Assembly (NCBI GenBank): GCA_947579605.1
Contig: OX388312.1
Span: forward strand, 4,216,001 to 4,280,000
Length of the DNA stretch: 64,000 nt
DNA from: Athripsodes cinereus
Lineage: Eukaryota; Arthropoda; Insecta; Trichoptera; Leptoceridae
Direction: 5' to 3'
Both the position numbers and the translations under genes were made by a program. Below, piece after piece: positions 56,462 through 64,000 of this stretch; positions within the stretch are counted from its first letter, which is position 1; each line of letters opens with the position of its first letter. Below the pieces are notes generated by a model. It searched no databases, had not been told where the DNA came from, and worked only from the letters and a program-made list of their open reading frames with translations.

Positions 56462-57836
56462 GTACAATACAACATCATATCTCAAAAGTGGTGTTGTCAG
56501 CAGACCAGCCGCATTTAATTAACATGCTAGCTGTCCTTTCTACGCCAACCAAAAATAAAGGTATTCAGCATCAGTAGCATACCTCATCGCTGAATTTAAG
56601 GATGTAAACATAAATATAAAAAATATCAGGGTATGGTTGCAGACGTGTAGTTTTAGACACACCTGAACATGTTTATTTTTTCAGTATTTTTGTGACTGTA
56701 ATTCATTTGTTTTTCCTGCATGGTATAATGCACCCAAAAGCATAATTTTATAGATATCAGTAATAAGTGTATTTGTAGTATAAATATATAATTATTGAAT
56801 GTAAGTATGTATATGTGAATTCGCTGACAAGTTTTCTGATGAGACTTAGCGTGATACTATCTTTTTTGTTATAATTTATAATTAATAGTTTGATTGAAAT
56901 AAAATATCTATATTTTAACACCTGTCTTTTCCATAACACTCGAAATTAGAGGGTTACTCCCGGGAATTCCCGGGAAAACCCTCTAATTTTTATTTCCCGT
57001 TTCCCGGGAAAAAAACGAATCCTTTCCCGGGAAAAAATACAAATTATTAGTCATGCAGATTGCCATACCGATACCGAAATCTTTGTTTAGTTAACTGTAA
57101 TAGTCGTGATAAACTTGTAGAAGCTGATGAATATTTTGATATGAAAAATAATATTAATTACCAATATAAGTGTTATACTTTAAAAAAAAACTTAATTATA
57201 GCTTCAATGTATTCGTTTGAAAGAAGCATAATTATTCTAAATATAATTCGAAATCGGAGGTGTGTTTTGCCGACAATGTATAAGAATCCTACAATTTTTC
57301 ATGTTTTTTTTTACATATTTCGAAAAGTTAGATAGTTCTTAAAAATATTAGTGCAGCCAACTGTCATTTTTTTTTGTTTTATTCATGGATATTAACCGAT
57401 ATAAAAAATCTTTTTTGTCGTAATTTCTCATTTTTTAAAGTCAAAAATCTTTAAAAAGCTTTGCCAAAATCCATAACATTTTTTTGCTTGATAGGATGAT
57501 CAAAAATTAAAATTTTATATATTTTGTAAACAATTTTTATTTTGATATAACATAGAGTACCTAAATAAATCTCGTCAGTCAGCTATTTAGTTTTTTTTAA
57601 GCAAATTACTTATATTGGTAACAAAAATTTGTTTTTTTATATCAAATCAAAATGTTTGCAAGGGTCAACAAGTTATGAGAGTTTTTATACCAAATTTGTT
57701 GAAAATTGAATATTTATAAATATAATAATGAATTTCCCGTTTCCCGGGAACAAAAATAATCCGGGAAAAGATACCCTCTACTCGAAATCATGGGAGAAAA
57801 GAGTGAGAGAACTTCTTTACCGGGTGTTCCACGATT
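56462..57836 (-). mobile_element. RTE-tailed SINE-like copy broken by two insertions
   Basis: Pieces at 56475-56605, 56918-56946 ('acacctgtcttttccataac') and 57789-57836 ('gggagaaaagagtgagagaa', 'tttaccgggtgttccacg') are in order for one copy. The second gap is exactly the hAT at 56947. The first gap (about 56606-56917) is an unassigned AT-rich insert. Confidence 0.65.
56947..57780. mobile_element. Third hAT, 834 bp
   Basis: The ends are TAGAGGGTTA and TACCCTCTA with an exact 8-bp duplication CTCGAAAT (56939-56946, 57781-57788). TTCCCGGGAA palindromes sit at both ends. Internal frames (for example 57060-57335) have no transposase motif, so it is non-autonomous. Confidence 0.85.
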
Positions 57837-57839
57837 TTT

Positions 57840-58285
57840 GAATAAACATACATTTATACAATATTTTATTATTATATTGTATTACCTTCTTCTCGTATAT
57901 ATACTTATTATAATACACGTGTTAAAAGTGTTATAAGTGGAACATTTCGTTCGTTATAACCAAACATTACACTAATGTTTATTCACAAAGACAAGCGCTA
58001 TATTCCTATACCTAGTCATAATATTATTTGTTATATTGAAAATATTGCTCTAGTTTGATACTCGTTATCGCTACCCAGTACACCAGTGGTTCTCAAAACT
58101 ATAAAAACCGTGACCTACTTTACAATATGCAAGTTGAGGCCTACCTTAATATTTCTTTCTAGATATATTTTTTGAGAGTCTTGCAAATGTTGGTTATTTT
58201 ATTTATTTATTTGAGTTTTTTGCACATCATCAGTTGCGCAATAAAATCAAATCAATTTAAATAAAAAAATGTGATGACATGCAGT
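57840..58285. other. Unassigned AT-rich DNA
   Basis: No ORF or repeat is recognised. Confidence 0.3.
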
Positions 58286-58289
58286 GGCG

Positions 58290-58518
58290 AGATTATCACT
58301 TTATTATATCTATATTATATTGTTTTGCATCTAATTTGTTTATTATAATGTCTTGATTTGTTTTTTGTACATATGCTACTGATTGTACTGTCCACCTCGA
58401 CACAGGCTCTAGTTTAGTGAGGTGGCAAAGTAGAATTAATTGTATTGCCATAATTATACATATCTGAACTGTATTAGAATGTACATGCTTATTTGAGGAA
58501 ATAAATGAAGGCATTTAA
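58290..58518 (+). mobile_element. LINE 3' UTR remnant
   Basis: Plus-strand T-rich DNA with 'ctcgacacaggctctagttt' and 'agtgaggtggcaaag' ends 'gcttatttgaggaaataaat' and A-rich sequence. The form is typical of lepidopteran LINE 3' ends, but there is no coding part. Confidence 0.4.
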
Positions 58519-58869
58519 AAAAACACAGAGTTAGTAAATTGTGGCCCCACATTTTGAGATAGAACCTTCTATGCGATATCGTCGCGTTACATAACCGTCA
58601 AATTTTATATAAACCAACATGAAATAGCTCTCTCGCCTTTACAAGAGTGATAGATGACTTTATGTGTGATTGGGAGTTGTGAGAATGTGAGGTATGAGTT
58701 ATAAGCTATAGTGATGATGTTTATTATAATCATCGTATAAATATTTTTGTCTGTTTGTTTGTTTATGTATAATACGAATTTGTTGGATTAGATTGCCTGC
58801 AGACAGTAAACACTACCGTTTAACGACCATTGTATTTATTTTATTACAAAAAATAATTCGGTGAATCAT

Positions 58870-59085
58870 GAATTGGTCTCCCACTCTTATCTATAAGTTT
58901 TCAAGTGTCTTGTAAAAGGCAGGTTCTAAATTAAATTCAGTGATGAGGTAAGCCTCCCATCCCAAATGTCTAATTTTTTTTTTGGCATAGAGAGGAGGGT
59001 TTTTTTTAATACATGCATTTGGTCTGCTGGCTATCCCAATTGTGGTATTTGCTGTGATGTTATAGTAGTGTAATAGTAAATAGTT
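58870..59085 (+). mobile_element. RTE-tailed SINE-like copy
   Basis: Near full length: 'gaattggtctcccactctta', 'caagtgtcttgtaaaaggca', 'attcagtgatgaggtaagcc', 'tggtctgctggctatcccaa', 'gtgatgttatagtagtgta'. Confidence 0.7.
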
Positions 59086-61375
59086 TTTTATTGTTCAAAA
59101 GAAATACATTTTTTGAAATTGTTTTACTGGATCTGGGCACAACAGGATTGAGTTAATTATTATCAGAATATATGCTGCTTTCTTCAGAAAAATAACACGA
59201 AAACCAACCATTCTATGCAAACTATCATCATTGTACAAGTGCCTGGATAGTAAAATTGTATGTTTATCTTATTTACTAACTTAACATCTTTAAACTTATT
59301 TATTAATTAAACTTGAATGTTAGTAATGATGTCAAGGCACAATATGAAGATATGAAAATTTTACTATACTGTCATCATTCATAAAATAACTTTTTTTGCA
59401 AGTAGTGCAATTATTTCAAAACTTTTTCTTAATAGCGGATATTTAGGTGTGTAAATATTGTCGCCAAATTTTTAGCCATTCTGTTGGATGGTTTCTTGTG
59501 TAATTCATACTGTATTTTTACAAATTTATAGGTACATTTTTAAAAGATAAATCTGGATTTTGATTAAATCTCAATATATTTAAACACCTTGATTGCAAAC
59601 AAGCTATCATAAAGTTAAGTGTGTGTGAAGGTATCGAACACTGGAGCATACAATCAAAATCCACCAACCGAGTTTGAATCGCGGCCTGTGATAAAATTTA
59701 CATAATCTCCAATAGTTACAACAATACATATCCTTCAGGTTCAAAGCATAATTTTTATTTATTTATTTCATTTACGGCGTAAGCCCTTACACTTGCATAA
59801 TATTATGAACAAAGATACAAATTTCCAAACAAATACAATTCAGTAGATAATAAAACGTTACACAAATCATTAATCATAAAAGTGATAAAACTATAAACAT
59901 ATCAGGAATGAAACATTAATCAAATCAGTAATAAAACTTTAAACAAATCAGTAATAAAGTTTTAATCAAATCAGTAATAAAACTTTGAACAAATCAGTAA
60001 TCAGTAATTTTATTAATTAATATATTCGATACCCTCCATGTAAAATTTGAATGAACCATGAACCTCCATGAACAAATCAGTAAATCAGTAATTTTATCAA
60101 TTAATATATTCGATACCCTCCATGTAAAATTTAGTTGGTTAATTTTGCTTTTATAATGGGACAACGACCAATTTACATCATATGAGCTAATTTCAGCCAA
60201 TCAGAAGTTTAATTATAATTCAGTTGTTGCAATTTGTTTAAATTCAACTCGAGATCTATCGATAAAAATTTAGTGTCTATCATTAAGTCGCCTGCCGGCA
60301 AAGCCGCGGACGAAAGCTTGCAATATACCTAATAAATTATTTTAATACACATAATATAGTATGTATACTGTATCAAAGGTTGAATGAGCTTTAAAACATA
60401 ATAAAACTTTGACGTTATCAGGGAGCTTTGATTGAGTTTCCCTTTATTATCAAAACTTTGTTATTAAACGACTTAGTAAAGTAGTATTATATAAGTACTG
60501 GTGGTAGCAGTGTAAATTAAGCCGAAATTTTCGATAATGAGGTTAACATTGTAATAATGACACTGATAGAGGTTTACACTTTGTAAATTAAGTAAGGGTC
60601 ACTTTTTGATAGTTGAAAAGATAAGATTTGACACAATGGTTATTAATCATTACAAAAAGATAATGTATAGCTTCCTACAATGTAGATAAATATACCTAGA
60701 TCTTAGATAAGAGATAATATGAATGTTAATTTTTTTCCACTTAAAATACGAATATCCATGTTTGCAAATTAATGTTAAAATAATACAAGTTTACGCGAAT
60801 ACAAAATATTAAAATATAAAATACGCGAATAAACTGTGAACATCACCCACATAAAATATGTGAAATATATTGGTTTTGCATATGCTTTTTTGAAGGAATA
60901 AATAAATAAAATTAAAATGAAGGTTGGATTTACACATTGGTTCGAAGTACAACACTTGCTGTCAACTTACTTCACCATCATTAGGTATATAATTGCTTTT
61001 GCTTAGTGTGATGTCTGTGGAGTAAATTTGGTCTCATAATAATTATACTTAGATGCATTTTCGACAGTGAAGTTTTATTTTTGCAAAAATTAAATTATTA
61101 GGACGTGAATTTCATGTATTATTAATATTTTACTACTATTACTGGGCATTGTTACTATATTGTCACGTAGTTCCCCTAATAGAGTTGAGAAAGAGGAATA
61201 AATAAATCTGCATTTTGTAATAAGTAGAAAATTTATGAAGACTCGGCACTGTTACTATTATTTTTATACTTGACACTGAGTACCTATATAACATCTTTTG
61301 ACCAAGGCGATCTTATGTAGAAAAGTATTCCTGCAAGTACAATGATTTTTTTAAAGGTTTTTAGAGAATGTTTTA
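59086..61375. other. AT-rich DNA with LINE tail and tandem repeats
   Basis: 59755-59800 is a reversed LINE 3' end ('tttacggcgtaagcccttac'). The tandem region 59870-60135 is listed separately. 'gccgcggacgaaagcttgca' at about 60304 resembles a worn Helitron 3' end. No gene. Confidence 0.4.
59870..60135. repeat. Local tandem duplications
   Basis: Several units of AATCAGTAATAAAACTTT-type sequence of about 27 bp (59885-60000) are followed by a duplicated segment of about 60 bp (TATTCGATACCCTCCATGTA at 60020 and 60107). Confidence 0.7.
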
Positions 61376-61379
61376 TTTT

Positions 61380-61625
61380 TATTACTACTACCATTGTTAC
61401 ACCCACAAGTGGGGTAGTCAGCAGACTAGCTGCATGTAATAAACATGCAAGCTGTCCTCTCCGCGCCAACAAAAAATAATACATTCAGAATGGGTGGCAA
61501 ACCTCATCGCTGAATTTAAGGTGTAAAATGTCCTTATTTTTAGAACACCTGCCTTTTACAGGACATTTGAAAATTTTCGGAAAAGAGTGGGAGACCAATT
61601 CTTTACCGGATGCTCCGCGGAACAT
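61380..61625 (-). mobile_element. Best-preserved RTE-tailed SINE-like copy
   Basis: In minus orientation the head is TCCGGTAAAGAATTGGTCTC. Then come AGGCAGGTGTTC, ATTCAGCGATGAGGTTTGCC, CACCCATTCTGAATG, TTGGCGCGGAGAGGACAGC, TTGCATGTTTATTACATGCA, GCTAGTCTGCTGACTACCCC and ACTTGTGGGTG. It lies 62 bp upstream of the Ig exon. Confidence 0.75.
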
Positions 61626-61687
61626 GTTTTATTTAAATGTAAGTATTTGATGTAATAATAATATTATGTTTTGTTTGATTGTTTCAG

Positions 61688-61791
61688 AATCTCTCTTTCC
61701 CAAGTTTGCGGAACCCATTCCGAATGTCACAGTATCAGTAGGAAGGGATGCTCTGCTAGCCTGTGTTGTAGATAATCTGAGGACTTTTAAG
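61688..61791 (+). CDS. Internal exon of an Ig-domain (DIP/lachesin-like) gene
   Basis: A 104-bp exon lies between a pyrimidine-rich acceptor (TTTGATTGTTTCAG ending 61687) and a donor (AAG|GTACAA at 61791). With two leading bases it reads SLFPKFAEPIPNVTVSV then GRDALLACVVDNLRTFK, 34 codons. This is the opening of an N-terminal Ig domain: P.F..PI.NVTV..GRDA...C.V.NL...K, with the B-strand Cys of the disulphide. The motif and the break just before the expected 'V.W.RVD' segment fit DIP (Dpr-interacting) and lachesin-like neuronal surface proteins, which pair with other Ig proteins in synapse specificity. It would be extracellular. No flanking exon was found in the window; the next is expected beyond 64000. 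Too short for an ORF scan. Confidence 0.8.
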
Positions 61792-62133
61792 GTACAAATA
61801 TACTTTAATATATTTTATTATATTCCGAGAAACACTTTTAAATGATTTTTTGTGTTAAATACAATTTTTGTTAACAATAAATAACTAGCTTACCTACTGG
61901 TTAAAATATTCTACTTGTACACAATAAAATAATAATACCTTCATTCTTTTTGCCTCGGTTGGTGCATGGATTATCTCATCGAGTGCATTTTGTTTTTTTC
62001 TTTGCATTGTTTTTTTTTGTTAGATCATAGTGTTAATAATAAGAAAATAATTTAACAAACTTCACTGGCTTTCAAACCTTACAATATTTAAGTTATACTT
62101 AATAATCTGTGATAACTGTTTGTTTGTATTATA
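61792..62133. other. Intronic AT-rich DNA
   Basis: Follows the Ig exon. No feature recognised. Confidence 0.5.
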
Positions 62134-62430
62134 TCTAATATATAAAAGGAAGTCGTGTGTGTTACAACACTTATAACTCAAGAATGGCTGTACCGATTTG
62201 AATGATCTCTGATTTGTTGGATTCTTCTCCGCCCGGAATAAACTATAGGCTATTAAAACATCTTACAAATTCACGGGAAGAAAAAATATGAAGAAAATTA
62301 TTTACGCCATACATTTTTAATTTCAAAAATAAAAACAATATGGAGAGTTATTGCGCTGTTAGCGCCCCCACGTCGCCTGTTGCATTGTGCTAAAATAATC
62401 CGTAGGTTCTGCTATATTAAGAACCAAATT
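62134..62430 (+). mobile_element. Helitron-like 5' end
   Basis: After an A it begins TCTAATATATAAAAGGAAGT, the same first 14 bases as the Helitron at 7021. It continues with the TGGCTGTACCGATTTGAATG phrase common in such elements. The 3' CTRR end is not found, so its length is uncertain. Confidence 0.5.
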
Positions 62431-62483
62431 ACTATAACTAATATGAACAAATGTGTACCTACTAATATTTGTTTACTATGAAT

Positions 62484-62897
62484 CGGTAGTTACATGGCAA
62501 TAGGTTGTATCTCACTAGAACATAATTTTACAGGAGAGCAAAAACAAAGTTTGCAAAAGAGATATTTCAGCCAAATTTCGAGCATTATATATCAAAATCA
62601 AGGTAATTATTATTTCTACAAGATAGATGTAACATTCTCTTAATAATTTCTTCTACAAGATGTATGTAACATTCACTAAATAATTTCTTGCAGTTTAAAA
62701 ATATTTGAGTTTTTTTGCCATGTTGATGAAAACAATCTTTCTACATGTAAATAAGTTACGTCCTTTCTCTCTTTATTCTGACTATAAAGAGACATATCCT
62801 TTTGCCACATCAAATATTACATTATTTTGAGCATTTTATGGAACAAACTTGAAAACGCAAAAAATGCGAGATACAACCTATTGCCATGTAACTACCG
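62484..62897. mobile_element. MITE with 30-bp terminal repeats
   Basis: CGGTAGTTACATGGCAATAG plus GTTGTATCTC at the left is exactly mirrored at 62868-62897. AAT flanks both sides, a possible 3-bp duplication. No coding capacity. Superfamily unknown. Confidence 0.75.
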
Positions 62898-63104
62898 AAT
62901 TATTCGACTAATATTTATGTATCGATAGATCTTCTGTCACATAAATGTGGACGTGCACAGATTATATTTGAAATTGTATTTTATTTTTGCAGATGGAAAA
63001 TTATTATTGAACCAAAAATTGTGCTATTAAAGATGAAAATAAGAATGTGTTCATGTAGGTAGTTCTGATGCAAGATTGTGTAGTGAAATTTGCAGACAGA
63101 GAAG

Positions 63105-63175
63105 AAAAATTACGAAGAAAATTATTTACGCCATACATTTTTAATTTCAATAAAAAATGCAATATGGAGAATTAT
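63105..63175 (+). repeat. Repeat of a Helitron-like interior
   Basis: GAAGAAAATTATTTACGCCA, TACATTTTTAATTTCAA and AATATGGAGA match 62292-62348 almost exactly. It probably belongs to a second copy whose ends I cannot define. Confidence 0.55.
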
Positions 63176-63452
63176 ACAAAATCAACAATGAAGTTTTTTT
63201 TATAGATTGGCCTATTTATATGATAATTTTTCTATACATTCTCAAATAAGAATCGTTATCCATACAATTTAACATCTGTAGTTCTGATATTTAAATTTTT
63301 AAAAAATCATGGAAAGAATTTTTATAAATTTTAAATGAATAGGTAAAATCTACCTGAAAAAAATTAGTACCTACATAATTATATTACGTAGGTACTGCAG
63401 ATAATTTATAAACAAATCTGAGTTAAGTATAATTGTTCAACATAAATTGTTC

Positions 63453-63670
63453 ATGTCGGCCGGTGTGGCGCGGAGCTCTTTCCTTTGAGTCACGAGGTCC
63501 CGGGTTCGATTCCCGGACAGGGCAAAGTGAAGAATGACCTTTTTCAAATTGTCCTGGGTCTGGGTGTTACATATATATGTATATAGTGCATTGTATATGT
63601 GTGTATCGTCGCGTTAGTACCCATAATCAAGATTCATCTATATTTGGGACTAGCTCGATGTGTGTGAATT
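63453..63670 (+). mobile_element. tRNA-derived SINE (family B)
   Basis: The head has GGTTCGATTCC (63503-63513) and a cleaner tRNA-like stem than the 51674 copy. The body is GGCAAAGTGAAGAATGACC, TTGTCCTGGGTCTGGGTGTT, GTATCGTCGCGTTAGTACCC and TTTGGGACTAGCTCGATG. Confidence 0.85.
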
Positions 63671-63708
63671 GTCTATGTAAAAAAAATGAATGTAACTTTC
63701 GCAGTTTA

Positions 63709-63881
63709 GCGGCCCCACCCGTTGTCGAGTACTTTTTTTCCATAGAAAAGGTAATATTTTTGAAACTTGAGGAAATTGTTGCCATATGTAGAATTATTTT
63801 AATTTGCCGGCAAAAAAAATCCACTTCGAAAATTAATTTCCTAAAATTCCGTACATATTACTCGACAACGGGTGGGGCCGC
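63709..63881. mobile_element. MITE or foldback with 23-bp terminal repeats
   Basis: GCGGCCCCACCCGTTGTCGA at the left is exactly mirrored by TCGACAACGGGTGGGGCCGC at the right. Inner left sequence (63745-63790) is mirrored again at 63957-64000, so a larger palindrome continues beyond the window. Confidence 0.65.
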
Positions 63882-64000
63882 TCAAGTTTCATAGTTGCGA
63901 ATTTTTTTTCCTATAAAAGAATTTTCCAAAAATTTGGTGACCAAAAAATAATTCACCATATGGCAACAATTTCCTTAAGTTTCGAAAATATTACTTTTTC

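Noticed and set aside
57126..57160. CTGATGA, ATAT/ATAT hairpin and GAAAA, looking like a hammerhead core
   Set aside because: No stem I partner and no cleavage triplet follow. The region is so A/T-rich that the pattern is likely chance.
1..64000. CRISPR arrays, operons or prokaryotic defence systems
   Set aside because: No direct-repeat/spacer arrays and no prokaryote-like gene packing; composition and elements are those of an insect nuclear genome.

Overview
The window is AT-rich insect nuclear DNA, most likely from a moth or butterfly. This rests on two tRNA-derived SINE families with intact B boxes, a short Helitron-type element with lepidopteran-style ends, many 'aggtacctac' words, and non-LTR retrotransposons of the RTE, CR1/Jockey and R1 types. 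There are no bacterial-style genes, no rRNA and no free-standing tRNA. The only host coding sequence I can defend is one 104-bp spliced exon at 61688-61791 (+). It encodes the start of an immunoglobulin domain resembling the DIP/lachesin-like family of neuronal adhesion proteins. Most of the rest is best read as intron or flank of such a gene, filled with transposable elements (TEs).

Layout. 1-7 kb: an RTE fragment, a 2990-bp hAT element (2133-5122) with a GC-rich promoter-like island but no recognisable transposase, a palindromic MITE (5238-5495) and unassigned AT-rich DNA. 7-20 kb: a Helitron (7021-7346), SINEs, foldback elements, small Penelope-type elements with hammerhead-ribozyme-like cores (12.2 and 17.5 kb), a fresh 221-bp RTE end (16316-16536), an RTE fragment broken by two other elements (17.4-18.5 kb) and an 8 x 42-bp minisatellite (19.08-19.42 kb). 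21.4-22.05 kb: a truncated Penelope-like element with a GIY-YIG-like ORF, 101-bp inverted arms and a complete hammerhead motif. 22.1-27.4 kb: a long CR1/Jockey-type LINE on the minus strand with an open 999-aa endonuclease/reverse transcriptase ORF, beside an R1-like remnant.

33.6-40.65 kb is the showpiece. It is a full-length RTE element with an 11-bp target duplication and three 139-bp promoter-like monomers at its 5' end. Its single ORF is split by a 3356-bp hAT element with an 8-bp duplication. That hAT holds a poly(A) LINE end and a second hAT (36554-37760), which itself contains LINE-derived sequence. Removing the outer hAT and one duplication copy leaves the RTE frame open.

40.7-64 kb holds more RTE and LINE remnants, a third hAT (56947-57780), several MITEs and the Ig exon.

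How the parts interact. A non-tRNA SINE-like family, with about 20 copies or fragments here, ends in almost the same roughly 45 bp as the RTE element, including the ATAGT-type tail. One copy has a 9-bp target duplication, so the family is probably mobilised by RTE machinery. The Penelope-type elements share an arm, ribozyme-like core, arm and conserved-tail design similar to animal retrozymes. These two relationships, and the 139-bp RTE monomers, are the most interesting observations.
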